DNA of 64,000 nucleotides, taken from the NCBI RefSeq assembly GCF_023278365.1, contig NZ_CP075338.1, positions 2,046,001 through 2,110,000 of the forward strand. The letters run 5' to 3'. This stretch comes from Epilithonimonas zeae (GTDB taxonomy: Bacteria; Bacteroidota; Bacteroidia; Flavobacteriales; Weeksellaceae). Positions 8,838-17,330 of this stretch are shown here, one piece after another (position 1 is the stretch's first letter; every line of letters starts with the position of its first letter). Below the pieces are notes generated by a model. It was given only the letters and a program-made list of their open reading frames with translations. It did not search any database and had not been told where the DNA came from. The translations under genes and the position numbers were made by a program.

Positions 8838-8910
8838 TGATGAAAATTTCTATGCTAAAATAATGAAAACCTTGATTCTTACAGAAGAAAAAACAAATTT
8901 TAAAAAAAAA

Positions 8911-8939
8911 TTGTCCTTAGCCTAATTTTTCTATATTTG
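8911..8939 (+). promoter_or_regulatory. Promoter for the acyl-CoA dehydrogenase gene
   Basis: TTG at 8911-8913 and TATATTTG at 8932-8939 are spaced by 18 bases, matching the -33/-7 promoter of Bacteroidota. The ATG follows at 8957. Confidence 0.65.
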
Positions 8940-8956
8940 GCAGCAAAGATAAAAAT

Positions 8957-10096
8957 ATGAATTCCGACACAATGGATAACTTAAAAATGATAGCCGAAAC
9001 GGCCAAAGATTTCGCTGAAAAAAACATTCGCCCAAACATTATGGATTGGGACGAGAGCCAGACTTTTCCTGTAGAACTGTTTCATCAGTTGGGAGAATTG
9101 GGTTTTATGGGAATTGTGATTCCTGAAGAATATGGCGGTTCCGGGCTTGGTTATCAGGAATATGTGACCATTTTAGACGAGATTTCTCAGGTTGACCCAT
9201 CGATTGGATTATCTATTGCTGCCCATAATTCACTTTGTACGAATCACATTTATGAATTCGGGAATGAAGATCAGAGAAGAAAATGGTTGCCTCAATTAGC
9301 TTCTGGAAAAGTTATCGGTGCTTGGGGATTAACAGAACACAACACAGGTTCTGACTCCGGCGGGATGTCTACAACAGCTGTAAAAGATGGCGATGACTGG
9401 GTTATTAACGGTGCAAAAAACTTTATCACACATGCTATTTCCGGAGACATTGCAGTTGTAATGACGAGAACTGGAGAAAAAGGCACAAAAAATAACTCCA
9501 CAGCTTTTGTTTTGGAAAAAGGAATGGCAGGTTTTACTTCCGGTAAAAAAGAAAACAAATTAGGAATGCGTGCTTCTGAAACCGCTGAATTGATTTTCGA
9601 TAATGTTCGTGTTCCGGATTCTCACAGATTGGGAGAAGTGGGGAGCGGTTTCAAACAAGCGATGAAAATCCTGGATGGCGGTCGTATTTCTATCGCTGCT
9701 TTGAGTTTGGGAATTGCGAGAGGTGCTTACAAAGCGGCTCTTAAATATGCTCAGGAAAGACATCAATTTGGAAAATCGATTTCAAGTTTCCAAGCTGTAA
9801 ACTTTATGTTGGCGGATATGGCAACAGAAATTGATGCCTCAGAATTATTAATCAGAAGAGCATCTGACCTGAAAAATGCCAAACAAAAAATGACACGTGA
9901 AGGTGCAATGGCCAAATTGTATGCTTCCGAAGCCTGTGTAAGAATTTCCAATAATGCGGTTCAAATCTTCGGAGGTTATGGCTATACGAAAGATTTCCCG
10001 GTTGAGAAATTCTACAGAGATTCTAAATTATGTACCATTGGCGAAGGAACTTCTGAAATCCAGAGATTGGTTATTGGAAGAGATATTTGCGATTAG
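8957..10096 (+). CDS. Acyl-CoA dehydrogenase
   Basis: A 379-residue flavoenzyme, the usual length for the family, introducing a 2,3 double bond into acyl-CoA esters with FAD as cofactor. Typical segments are ARPNIM-like N-terminal helices, WGLTEHNTGSDSG (FAD and substrate contacts), RERHQFGK-like ERHQFGKSISSFQ, and VQIFGGYGYTKDFPVEKFYRD near the C-terminus. GEGTSEIQRLVIGR closes it; the Glu of this stretch (EGTSE) is the expected catalytic base position of short-chain enzymes. Substrate chain length cannot be read from the sequence. It appears to be transcribed alone. Confidence 0.93.
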   Translation: MNSDTMDNLKMIAETAKDFAEKNIRPNIMDWDESQTFPVELFHQLGELGFMGIVIPEEYGGSGLGYQEYVTILDEISQVDPSIGLSIAAHNSLCTNHIYEFGNEDQRRKWLPQLASGKVIGAWGLTEHNTGSDSGGMSTTAVKDGDDWVINGAKNFITHAISGDIAVVMTRTGEKGTKNNSTAFVLEKGMAGFTSGKKENKLGMRASETAELIFDNVRVPDSHRLGEVGSGFKQAMKILDGGRISIAALSLGIARGAYKAALKYAQERHQFGKSISSFQAVNFMLADMATEIDASELLIRRASDLKNAKQKMTREGAMAKLYASEACVRISNNAVQIFGGYGYTKDFPVEKFYRDSKLCTIGEGTSEIQRLVIGRDICD

Positions 10097-10126
10097 AATT
10101 TTAAATAATTAGCAATTATAAGAATT

Positions 10127-10164
10127 AAACCCTTTCAGAATTTATAACTTTGAAAGGGTTTTTA
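10127..10164 (+). terminator. Intrinsic terminator of acyl-CoA dehydrogenase gene
   Basis: aaaccctttca and tgaaagggttt form an 11-base stem with a short loop, followed by a T-run. Confidence 0.75.
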
Positions 10165-10175
10165 AATTAAACATA

Positions 10176-10568
10176 ATGAATCAGGACATCATTTCATACA
10201 ATCAAAATCTTGAATTAGAAGACCAAAAGATTGTCGATATTCTTTTCCAAGAAATCAGCAAAAACCTTCCCGAAGCTGAAACCAAAATTTGGCACGCTCA
10301 TCCTGTTTGGTTTCTTGACGGAAATCCTATTGTTGGTTATAGCAAACAGAAAAAAGGAATTCGGTTGATGTTCTGGAGCGGAAAATCTTTTGGTGAAGCG
10401 CAACTGAATGTAGAAGGTGAAAAATTTCAGGATGCTTCGATTTTTTATAATAATTGGAATAAAATTAATAAAGATGATTTAAAGCGATGGTTGGAAAAAT
10501 CGAGAGAAATACAATGGGATTATAAAAATATCGTAAAACGGAAAGGTTTTTTGGAACGATTGAAATAA
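10176..10568 (+). CDS. DUF1801-domain protein
   Basis: A 130-residue soluble protein of the DUF1801 (YdhG-like) fold. Family features seen are WHAHPVWFLDGNPIVGYSKQKKGIRLMFW, in which the conserved aromatic residues and the GIRL/xxFW strand stand out. No enzymatic activity is established for the family, and no catalytic residues can be named. It begins 12 bases after the terminator of the preceding gene, so it likely has its own start of transcription, though no clear -7 box is visible. Confidence 0.72.
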   Translation: MNQDIISYNQNLELEDQKIVDILFQEISKNLPEAETKIWHAHPVWFLDGNPIVGYSKQKKGIRLMFWSGKSFGEAQLNVEGEKFQDASIFYNNWNKINKDDLKRWLEKSREIQWDYKNIVKRKGFLERLK

Positions 10569-10581
10569 TTTCAAAAACCAA

Positions 10582-10624
10582 AAAAGTTACAAAAGAATTC
10601 AAACATAAAACTTTTGTAACTTTT
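10582..10624 (+). terminator. Perfect 14-bp inverted repeat, probable terminator
   Basis: aaaagttacaaaag (10582-10595) and cttttgtaactttt (10611-10624) are perfect complements around a 15-base loop. The right arm runs on as gtggtt, which resembles the ctttgcg/cttttgtg intergenic repeat text seen elsewhere. Confidence 0.6.
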
Positions 10625-10640
10625 GTGGTTAATAAAAAAT

Positions 10641-10668
10641 AAATGCTGTCTCCTTGGACGGCATTTTT
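10641..10668 (+). terminator. Second hairpin with T-run before the MazG-like gene
   Basis: aaatgc and gcattt, with internal gtc/gac pairing, form a stem followed by tttt. Its T-run touches the -7 box of the next gene at 10669-10676. Confidence 0.55.
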
Positions 10669-10676
10669 TATATTTG
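10669..10676 (+). promoter_or_regulatory. Putative -7 box for the MazG-like gene
   Basis: TATATTTG matches TAnnTTTG and ends 19 bases before the ATG at 10696. No -33 TTG is found at good spacing. Confidence 0.45.
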
Positions 10677-10695
10677 TTAAAATTTTAGAAAAATA

Positions 10696-11163
10696 ATGGA
10701 AAAATTAGATAGCCTGAATCAGGTAGCCGAATTTCATAAAACCTTCAACGCACCGATTTTGGACACACCTCAGATTCCTTCAAAAGAACGTGCGGCTTTG
10801 AGAGTTAGTCTTTTACAAGAGGAATTAGATGAGTTGAAAAAAGCCATTGAAGACAATGATTTGGTAGAAGTGGCGGATGCACTTTGCGATTTGCAGTATG
10901 TTTTGAGCGGTGCAGTTTTGGAATTTGGTTTGGGAGAGAAATTCGTGGAATTATTCAATGAAGTTCAGCGTTCTAATATGTCCAAAGCTTGCGATAATGA
11001 AGTTCAGGCGCAGGAAACCGTAGAATTCTACAAAGCCAAAGGAACAGATGCTTACTACGAAAAATCTGGGGACAAATACAATGTTCACAGAGTTGCAGAT
11101 AACAAAGTTCTGAAGAACAAATATTATTCTGCTGCGGATTTAGCAGACATCATTAATAATTAG
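10696..11163 (+). CDS. MazG-like nucleoside triphosphate pyrophosphohydrolase
   Basis: A 155-residue all-alpha NTP pyrophosphatase. The metal-binding pattern of the family is visible as EELDELKKAIEDNDLVEVADALCDLQYVL (residues about 41-70), giving the EExxE...ExxD carboxylates that hold magnesium. Such enzymes split (d)NTPs to NMP and pyrophosphate and are often house-cleaning enzymes. The C-terminal ~50 residues (YEKSGDKYNVHRVADNKVLK) are an added strand region. Substrate is not known. It likely has its own promoter (-7 box at 10669). Confidence 0.85.
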   Translation: MEKLDSLNQVAEFHKTFNAPILDTPQIPSKERAALRVSLLQEELDELKKAIEDNDLVEVADALCDLQYVLSGAVLEFGLGEKFVELFNEVQRSNMSKACDNEVQAQETVEFYKAKGTDAYYEKSGDKYNVHRVADNKVLKNKYYSAADLADIINN

Positions 11164-11276
11164 CCACAATAGACACAAAGATTTTCACAAGCTTCACAAA
11201 TAAAATTATTAAGTTTTAAATTGTGCTCTTTGTGAAAAAACTTTGCGAACCTTGTGTTTAAAAACAAAAAAACAAA
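11164..11276. other. Spacer with cacaaag/ctttgtg repeat text
   Basis: The gap reads as a loosely inverted pair: cacaatagacacaaag on the left and ctttgtg...aactttgcgaaccttgtg on the right. It is the same kind of degenerate text found at 4653-4826. Confidence 0.4.
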
Positions 11277-11819
11277 ATGAGAAAAATCTCAATATTATTA
11301 GGAATCATCACATTGACTACCGTTAATTCTTGTGCAGAAAGAGTGATTGTCAACCGAGAAGTAGAATCCAAAAACGACGGTAAAATGTTGTTGGGGACCC
11401 AGACGCTTGACCAATTCAGAAAAGAACCTTACAAAACCTGGTTTGACGAAGAGTACAATCGTTATCAGGTTGACCAAACAGGCTTAGCAGAACTAAGAAA
11501 AGAAAAGCTCAACTCTTATAGTCTGGTTGTTTTTGTAGGAAGCTGGTGCGAAGATAGTCACAGAGAATTCCCAAGACTGATTAAGATTTTGGACGCTTTG
11601 AAATACAACACAGAGAAAATGCAAATCATCGCTGTGAACCGTAAAAAAGAATCGCCAGCAGGCGAAGAAGGCCTTTATAATGTAACCCGAGTTCCGACCA
11701 TTATCGTTAAAAAGTACGGTAAAGAAATCGGAAGGATTACAGAAATGCCAGAAACAGGCTATTTGGAAAGAGATTTGCTTAACATTTTGAAAAAAGATAA
11801 TTCAAGTTTATTTAAATAG
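11277..11819 (+). CDS. Thioredoxin-fold lipoprotein with single active-site cysteine
   Basis: A 180-residue protein with a lipoprotein signal (MRKISILLGIITLTTVNSC; lipidated Cys19) and a thioredoxin-like domain from about residue 55. The active-site region reads FVGSWCEDSHREFPRL, that is WCxxS rather than WCxxC, so one resolving cysteine is missing. The cis-Pro loop is present (TRVPTIIV). It should sit on a periplasmic membrane face and may act as a monothiol oxidoreductase or a binding protein rather than a dithiol reductase. It is followed, after a repeat-bearing gap, by the DUF4230 gene. Confidence 0.82.
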   Translation: MRKISILLGIITLTTVNSCAERVIVNREVESKNDGKMLLGTQTLDQFRKEPYKTWFDEEYNRYQVDQTGLAELRKEKLNSYSLVVFVGSWCEDSHREFPRLIKILDALKYNTEKMQIIAVNRKKESPAGEEGLYNVTRVPTIIVKKYGKEIGRITEMPETGYLERDLLNILKKDNSSLFK

Positions 11820-11866
11820 TTTAAAATCTTTGAGAGTCTCAGACTGACAATGCGTTTAGTATTAGA

Positions 11867-11893
11867 GTTGTCACACTGAGCTTGTCGAAGTGT
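11867..11893. repeat. REP-like element (copy 2)
   Basis: The phrase gttgtcacactgagcttgtc followed by gaagtgt is a short palindrome-like unit (cactgag...tcgaagtg). A variant lies at 7365-7394, and a degraded one (tcattctgagcaaactgaaa) at about 8231-8250. Confidence 0.5.
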
Positions 11894-11932
11894 CTTTTAG
11901 CACTTTAAATATTGCTGATAAATTCCAAATCA

Positions 11933-12544
11933 ATGAATAAATATACAGGCCTGCTTTCTTTTATTTTCGGAATTATTCTGACGGTTTTTGTTTTCTTGTC
12001 ATGGAGAAGTTGCAACAAAAAAGACGACGCGGCACTGGTTAATCAAGATTATTATCTGATTACGAACCAAATTCAGAAAATGAACAAAATGGTCGTTTTG
12101 GAGCAGGATTTTTCCAGTTTTCAAACGCATAAAAGTTCAGTGGCGACAGTAGCAGGATTTGATATTCTTCCAAGAGAAATGGTTCTTTACACGACTGCAA
12201 AAGCCCAGGTTTCTTACGATTTGAAGAGAATGAAAATCGATGTAGATACGGTTAACAAAAAAGTAATCATTAATGAATTACCTCAGCCAGAAATCAAGAT
12301 TTTTCCGGATGTAAAAATTCATTTTATGGATGATTATGCGGTGAATAGATTCAAGCAAAGTGATATCAACAGCATTATGGAATCTGCCAAGAAAAATATG
12401 GCAAAAAGCGTGAATCAGGAACAACTGAAACAGGAAAGCAAAAAACAACTGAAAGAAAATCTTAACGAAATTTTTGTTTTGGCAAAAGCCTTGCATTATT
12501 CGATAGAAGACAAAACGAATACGTTTCCTTCCACCGAATTATAA
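11933..12544 (+). CDS. DUF4230-domain membrane-anchored protein
   Basis: A 203-residue protein with one N-terminal membrane segment (MNKYTGLLSFIFGIILTVFVFL) and an extracytoplasmic domain. The segment TTAKAQVSYDLKRMKIDVDTVNKKVIINELPQPEI is the core of DUF4230, a domain of unknown function common in Bacteroidota. The C-terminal third is a charged amphipathic helix rich in Lys, Gln and Glu. I chose the ATG at 11933; an upstream TTG at 11912 would add seven residues before the membrane helix. The small ORF at 12556 follows by 11 bases. Confidence 0.75.
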   Translation: MNKYTGLLSFIFGIILTVFVFLSWRSCNKKDDAALVNQDYYLITNQIQKMNKMVVLEQDFSSFQTHKSSVATVAGFDILPREMVLYTTAKAQVSYDLKRMKIDVDTVNKKVIINELPQPEIKIFPDVKIHFMDDYAVNRFKQSDINSIMESAKKNMAKSVNQEQLKQESKKQLKENLNEIFVLAKALHYSIEDKTNTFPSTEL

Positions 12545-12555
12545 AAATTAACGTT

Positions 12556-12735
12556 ATGAATCCTGATAAAAAAACCGAAAACAACAATTCTGCTGAGAAT
12601 AAAAAGCAGAATGAAGATTTTAAAAATATCCCTGCTGCATCTGATAAAAAGAATCCGCCTGATATCGATAAACAAGATATTGACAAAGGTTCGAAAATCA
12701 ATAAGGACGGAAAAACAGACAATACAGAAAAGTAA
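12556..12735 (+). CDS. Small hydrophilic protein, 59 aa, unknown
   Basis: An ATG-to-TAA frame of 59 codons, 11 bases after the DUF4230 stop. The product (MNPDKKTENNNSAENKKQNE...) is almost entirely charged and polar, rich in Lys, Asp and Asn, and is probably disordered. It carries no motif I recognise. Support is its position, its ATG, and a terminator 21 bases after its stop. It could be non-coding, but the codon pattern (few rare codons, no stop through a low-complexity stretch) favours a gene. Confidence 0.55.
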   Translation: MNPDKKTENNNSAENKKQNEDFKNIPAASDKKNPPDIDKQDIDKGSKINKDGKTDNTEK

Positions 12736-12755
12736 TTTTTTAAGAAAAACACAAC

Positions 12756-12790
12756 AAGCCTTTCAATTTATTTCGAAAGGCTTATTTATT
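12756..12790 (+). terminator. Hairpin after the DUF4230/small-ORF pair
   Basis: aagcctttc (12756-12764) and gaaaggctt (12775-12783) form a perfect 9-base stem followed by T-rich sequence. Confidence 0.65.
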
Positions 12791-12886
12791 TAATAAAATT
12801 AATGTATATTTAATATAGAAATCAGAAGATAAAATTTGATTTTTCCGTGTTCTTTAAATTCGTTTCACCAAAAAAAATTTACAGCT

Positions 12887-13384
12887 ATGTCATATATTGT
12901 TGTAGGGCTTTTCCCCACTCAGATGGAAGCTGACAAAGTCCTTTTAAAATTGGAAAACGCAGGTTACAATGACTACAATCTTTCTCATTCTGACGAAGAA
13001 ATTTCACAAAATGTAGACATTGAGAAGAAAAATGGGTTTTGGAATTGGTTATTTGATGACAATCATCTTGACAGAGCCCGTTTCGAATACGCAAGTATCG
13101 ACCACAACACGATAACCGTTCATCTGAAAACAGAACAGGACGCCCATATCGTGAGAGATATCCTAGACAACAATGGCGCCGTAAATGTTGAAGAAAAAAC
13201 TCAGGATTATATGACAGAAAATTACTCCGTTTCTCCTCGGGAATATGTGATTTCTGAAAGCAAAAATGCGAAAATCATCGCCAAAGCAAAAAACAATCTT
13301 TTTTTCACCAACAACAGAAGACATCATCTTCACGAAAATTGGATTGCGGATGAGCCTGATGGTTTGGGTTTTAAAATTAGTTAA
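12887..13384 (+). CDS. General stress protein 17M-like protein, paralogue A
   Basis: A 165-residue soluble protein. I chose the ATG at 12887 (MSYIVVGLFPTQMEADKVL) because it matches the start of the tandem paralogue at 13593; a TTG at 12836 would add unrelated residues. The first ~110 residues resemble the Gsp17M-type ferredoxin-like domain (YIVVGLFPT...GYNDYNLS...DAHIVRDIL). Both copies share WLFDxN, YEYASID and NGAxxVEEKT. The C-terminal tail differs between copies. Function is unknown; the family name comes from a Bacillus heat/salt stress protein. It likely shares ancestry by local duplication with the next gene. Confidence 0.65.
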   Translation: MSYIVVGLFPTQMEADKVLLKLENAGYNDYNLSHSDEEISQNVDIEKKNGFWNWLFDDNHLDRARFEYASIDHNTITVHLKTEQDAHIVRDILDNNGAVNVEEKTQDYMTENYSVSPREYVISESKNAKIIAKAKNNLFFTNNRRHHLHENWIADEPDGLGFKIS

Positions 13385-13433
13385 ATTGAAACCGAATCAT
13401 TTTTCCCATAATGATTTCTAGGATTTAATATGA

Positions 13434-13462
13434 GCCTTCTAATTTCTTTGGAAGGCTTTTTT
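13434..13462 (+). terminator. Terminator between the two stress paralogues
   Basis: gccttc (13434-13439) and gaaggc (13451-13456) form a short stem followed by a run of six T. Confidence 0.65.
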
Positions 13463-13592
13463 ATGCTTTCAATTATTGAATCATATATATTTATAATTAT
13501 TAAAAATTTGTTAAAATTTTACCATTCTTTAGTTCTGCCACAATTTTTGTTTAAGTGAAGACAAATAGATTTAACACCAAAAAAATATTATT

Positions 13593-14090
13593 ATGTCTTA
13601 CACGATCATCGGGATTTTCCCCAACGAAACAGAAAGCAGAAATGTCATTACCAAATTGGAAGAAGCCGGATTATACGATTATTCGCTGACCAACTCAGAA
13701 ATAGAAGCTATAGAAAAAATAGACACTCCGAAAGAACAAAGTTTCTTCGATTGGCTTTTTGACCGTAATGAAATAGAAACGGACCGTTACGAATACGCAA
13801 GTATCGATAGCAACACCATCACAGTTTATACGGAAACAGAAGAAGATGCCAATGCTGCAAAAGCAATTTTAGATGACAATGGCGCAATAGATGTGGAAGA
13901 GAAAACAAGAGGATATCTTGCAGAAAAATATCCCGACACCCATAAAGAATATCCCATCTCAGAATCTACAAGAGCAAGAATCATCGCAAAAGCTAAAAAC
14001 GATTTGTATTTCACAGATAACAGAAGCGAAGCCTACAGACCGGAAAAAGGAATGTCTGACGAGATGGATTCGCAAGGTAGAAAAGATTAA
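13593..14090 (+). CDS. General stress protein 17M-like protein, paralogue B
   Basis: A 165-residue paralogue of the gene at 12887, equal in length and aligning along nearly the whole length (start MSYTIIGIFPNETESRNV; core FFDWLFDRNEIETDRYEYAS; C-terminal ISESTRARIIAKAKNDLYF). The separate terminators around each copy suggest that each is its own transcript. It acts in the cytoplasm; no catalytic residues can be identified. The tail GMSDEMDSQGRKD is highly charged. Substitutions between copies are spread evenly, so the duplication is not recent. Confidence 0.65.
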   Translation: MSYTIIGIFPNETESRNVITKLEEAGLYDYSLTNSEIEAIEKIDTPKEQSFFDWLFDRNEIETDRYEYASIDSNTITVYTETEEDANAAKAILDDNGAIDVEEKTRGYLAEKYPDTHKEYPISESTRARIIAKAKNDLYFTDNRSEAYRPEKGMSDEMDSQGRKD

Positions 14091-14124
14091 AACCAATCAC
14101 ATCCTGATATAACTTTACATTTTC

Positions 14125-14155
14125 AAAAGAGCCGAATTTTATTCGGCTCTTTTTT
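14125..14155. terminator. Bidirectional terminator between stress gene and leuB
   Basis: aaaagagccgaat (14125-14137) and attcggctctttt (14141-14153) form a perfect 13-base stem flanked by A-run and T-run, so it can stop transcription from both sides. Confidence 0.85.
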
Positions 14156-14170
14156 ACAGACTTCATATCA

Positions 14171-15292
14171 TCAAACAATCGTTGATTTGCCCAACTGAAT
14201 ATTTTCGAAATTATAGTACGACCTTTCTGAAAACTTAATATAATCTGCAATAAAATCGCCAACTTCGGAAGTTGAATAATGCTGTTCCGCATTAAGATCT
14301 ATCGTTACATATTTGCTTTCTATAGCGTGCTCTACACTTTTTCTCAATTTGTCTGCAGCCTGATTCAGTTCCAAATAATCCAACAACATTGCCGCACTCA
14401 AGATGGAAGCAATCGGATTTGCAATCCCTTTTCCTTTAGCCTGAGGATAGGATCCGTGAATGGGTTCAAAAAGTCCATTATCTTCACCAATAGAAGCTGA
14501 AGGCAACAAACCGATAGAACCGCCAATCACACTGGCTTCGTCCGAAATAATATCACCAAACATATTCTCTGTCAAAATCACATCAAACTGTTTCGGATTA
14601 AGAATCATTTGCATTGCTGCATTATCCACAAACATAAAATCTAATGCAACATCCGGATATTGAGGCGCAATTTCTTTGACGATTTTTCTCCAAAGTCTGG
14701 AAGTATCTAGAACATTAGCTTTGTCAATCAAGGTGAGCTTCTTTCTTCTCTTCTGTGCATCCTGAAAAGCCAGATGTGAAATTCCTACAATCTCTTCTCT
14801 GGAATATTTGCAAAGGTCATAAGCATATTCACCATTTTCATCGGTAAATTTTTCTCCGAAATAAATCCCGCTAATCAATTCGCGATAGATTTGAATATCC
14901 GTTCCATCTACAATTTCTTTTTTCAACGGACTTTTTTTAATCAAAGAAGCATAAGTTTTAATTGGTCTGATGTTCGCAAATAATCCCAATTCTTTCCTCA
15001 ATTTCAGCAAACCTTGTTCAGGACGAACTTTTGCATCAGGGTTATTATCAAAGGTAGGGTCGCCGATTGCGCCAAACAAAACCGCATCAGAATTTTTACA
15101 TAATTCCAAAGTTTCATCGGGCAAAGGGTTTCCTGTTTCATAAATTGCTTCTGCTCCCATAATCCCATAATCGAACTGGAAATTATACTGAAAAGCTTCG
15201 CCAATGACTTTCAAGATTTTTACACTTTCATTGGTTACTTCCGGACCGATTCCGTCGCCTGCTAAAACGGCTATTTTATAAGTTTTGCGCAT
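14171..15292 (-). CDS. leuB: 3-isopropylmalate dehydrogenase
   Basis: A 373-residue NAD-dependent oxidative decarboxylase, third step of leucine synthesis. Seen: the N-terminal [13 protein letters not shown], the substrate arginines in [13 protein letters not shown], the Tyr of [22 protein letters not shown], and [13 protein letters not shown], with [21 protein letters not shown] forming the NAD-binding loop. I chose the ATG at 15292 ([10 protein letters not shown]); an ATG at 15316 would add eight residues. It overlaps the leuD end by 17 bases and is the last gene of the leuA-leuC-leuD-leuB operon. Confidence 0.95.
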   Translation of the reverse strand: MRKTYKIAVLAGDGIGPEVTNESVKILKVIGEAFQYNFQFDYGIMGAEAIYETGNPLPDETLELCKNSDAVLFGAIGDPTFDNNPDAKVRPEQGLLKLRKELGLFANIRPIKTYASLIKKSPLKKEIVDGTDIQIYRELISGIYFGEKFTDENGEYAYDLCKYSREEIVGISHLAFQDAQKRRKKLTLIDKANVLDTSRLWRKIVKEIAPQYPDVALDFMFVDNAAMQMILNPKQFDVILTENMFGDIISDEASVIGGSIGLLPSASIGEDNGLFEPIHGSYPQAKGKGIANPIASILSAAMLLDYLELNQAADKLRKSVEHAIESKYVTIDLNAEQHYSTSEVGDFIADYIKFSERSYYNFENIQLGKSTIV

Positions 15293-15881
15293 ATACTTTT
15301 TGTGCTTTCTGTTCAAATTTTTGGATGGCTTCTTTTTTACTGGTTAAGAAATCGATGTCGTCATAGCCATTTAGTAAACATATTTTTTTATAAGAATCGA
15401 GTTCAAAATTTTCTGTTCTCTCATTGAAAGAAATGATTTGATTTTCTACATCAACAATAATTTTTGTTTCCGGCTGGTTCGTGATGGTATTCATCAAATC
15501 TTTTAAATAATTTTCCGAAACTTTTACAGGAAGAAGTCCGTTGTTAAGCGCATTTCCTTTGAAAATATCTGCAAAATAACTTGACACAACGACTTTGAAA
15601 CCGTAATCTGTGAGCGCCCAAGCTGCGTGTTCTCTACTGCTTCCACATCCAAAATTATTTCCTGCAACCAGGATTTCGCCAGAATATTTGATATTATTCA
15701 GAACGAAATCAGCATTGGGTTCATTAGTATGAACGTTATATCGCCAGTCTCTGAAAAGATTTTCCCCGAAACCTTCTTTGCTAATCCTTTTGAGGAAACG
15801 CGCCGGAATAATCTGGTCTGTATCTATATTTTCACTCGGCAATGGAACAGCCTGAGAATTGATTAAAACTAATTTTTGCAT
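15276..15881 (-). CDS. leuD: 3-isopropylmalate dehydratase small subunit
   Basis: A 201-residue subunit, the normal length for bacterial LeuD. The family segments [15 protein letters not shown] and [17 protein letters not shown] are both present; the second binds substrate next to the iron-sulfur cluster held by LeuC. The heterodimer isomerises 2-isopropylmalate to 3-isopropylmalate. It lies between leuC and leuB, overlapping leuB by 17 bases. Confidence 0.96.
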   Translation of the reverse strand: MQKLVLINSQAVPLPSENIDTDQIIPARFLKRISKEGFGENLFRDWRYNVHTNEPNADFVLNNIKYSGEILVAGNNFGCGSSREHAAWALTDYGFKVVVSSYFADIFKGNALNNGLLPVKVSENYLKDLMNTITNQPETKIIVDVENQIISFNERTENFELDSYKKICLLNGYDDIDFLTSKKEAIQKFEQKAQKVYAQNL

Positions 15882-15937
15882 ACTTATAATTCAGTGTTCA
15901 AAATTTAAAATTTAATGTTTTAAATTCCAGTGTATAA

Positions 15938-17323
15938 TTAATTCAAATTTTCAAAAGCCGGGATTCTACCTTCCACAGCAACTTTCGCAGCAGTTAAAGG
16001 ACTTGCCAAAAGCGTTCTAGCACCTTGACCTTGACGACCTTCGAAGTTTCTGTTGGAAGTAGAAACACAATATTCGCCTTCCGGGATTTTATCTTCATTC
16101 ATTGCCAGACAAGCTGAACATCCAGGCTGACGGATTTGGAATCCAGCATCATTGAAGACTTTATCCAATCCTTCATCATAAATTTGTTTTGCTACTTTTT
16201 GCGAACCCGGAACCAGCCAAGCAATAATATTTTCCGCTTTATGTTTTCCTTTGACATAATCTGCAGCTGAACGGAAATCTTCAATTCTCGCATTGGTGCA
16301 ACTTCCTATAAAAACGTAATTTACTTTGATATCCGAAGTTGATTGCCCGGCATTCAATCCCATGTATTTCAGGGCTTTTTCTTCGGATTCGTTTTGAGCA
16401 GTCGGAATTTTAGAATCGATGGAAATTCCCATTCCCGGATTAGTTCCGTAAGTTATCATTGGTCTGATATCTTCCGCAGCAAACTCAAACTCTTTATCAA
16501 AAACTGCATCAGAATCTGATTTCAAAGTTTTCCAATACGCTACTTTCTCGGTCCATTCTTCTCCTTTTGGTGCGAATTCTCTATCTTTAACATAATTGAA
16601 AGTCGTTTCATCCGGCGCAATCATTCCACCTCTCGCTCCCATTTCGATACTCATATTACAAACAGTCATTCGCCCTTCCATAGACATTTCCTCAAAAACA
16701 TTTCCGGCATATTCACAGAAATACCCTGTTCCTGCATCAGTTCCGATTTTTGAAATAATATAAAGAATCACATCTTTTGCCTGAACATCCTTATTCAGTT
16801 TTCCATTCACAGAAACTCTCATTGATTTTGGTTTATTCATCAGCAGACATTGGCTGGCAAAAACCTGCGCCACCTGACTAGTTCCGATTCCAAAAGCAAT
16901 CGCACCGAAAGCACCGTGTGTAGAAGTATGACTATCGCCACAAACAATACTCATTCCGGGTTGCGTAATTCCCAACTCTGGTGCAATGATGTGAACAATG
17001 CCTTGATATTGATGTCCAAGTCCGTATAACTCGATATTATTTTTCTTGCAATTTTCTGTTAATTGCTGAACCTGAGTTCTTGATAACTCGTCTTTAATAG
17101 GTAATTCTTGTCCTAAAGTCGGAACATTGTGGTCAGCAGTTGCTACAATCTGATTTGGACGAAAAACCTCCAAACCTCGTGCTTCCAATTCCGCAAAAGC
17201 CTGTGGACTTGTCACTTCGTGAATCAAATGTTTATCGATATAAATCACCTGAGGTCCATCCGGAACGGTTTCTACAACGTGTGCATCCCAGACTTTATCA
17301 AATAATGTTTTGTTTTGGCTCAT
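15938..17323 (-). CDS. leuC: 3-isopropylmalate dehydratase large subunit
   Basis: A 461-residue aconitase-superfamily enzyme that holds a [4Fe-4S] cluster. Cluster cysteines are visible in [13 protein letters not shown] and in [32 protein letters not shown] is the substrate and cluster loop. I chose the ATG at 17323 ([11 protein letters not shown]); the frame extends to a TTG at 17338 that overlaps the leuA stop, so the ATG is preferred. Seven bases separate it from leuA. Confidence 0.96.
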   Translation of the reverse strand: MSQNKTLFDKVWDAHVVETVPDGPQVIYIDKHLIHEVTSPQAFAELEARGLEVFRPNQIVATADHNVPTLGQELPIKDELSRTQVQQLTENCKKNNIELYGLGHQYQGIVHIIAPELGITQPGMSIVCGDSHTSTHGAFGAIAFGIGTSQVAQVFASQCLLMNKPKSMRVSVNGKLNKDVQAKDVILYIISKIGTDAGTGYFCEYAGNVFEEMSMEGRMTVCNMSIEMGARGGMIAPDETTFNYVKDREFAPKGEEWTEKVAYWKTLKSDSDAVFDKEFEFAAEDIRPMITYGTNPGMGISIDSKIPTAQNESEEKALKYMGLNAGQSTSDIKVNYVFIGSCTNARIEDFRSAADYVKGKHKAENIIAWLVPGSQKVAKQIYDEGLDKVFNDAGFQIRQPGCSACLAMNEDKIPEGEYCVSTSNRNFEGRQGQGARTLLASPLTAAKVAVEGRIPAFENLN

Positions 17324-17330
17324 TTTATTT

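Noticed and set aside
9292-9558. Antisense open frames inside the acyl-CoA dehydrogenase gene and other real genes
   Set aside because: They are shadows of coding sequence: no start signals, no domain, and low-complexity hydrophobic or basic products.
12836-12886. Extended start of stress paralogue A from a TTG
   Set aside because: The paralogue at 13593 begins at the position equal to 12887, and the extra residues have no counterpart.
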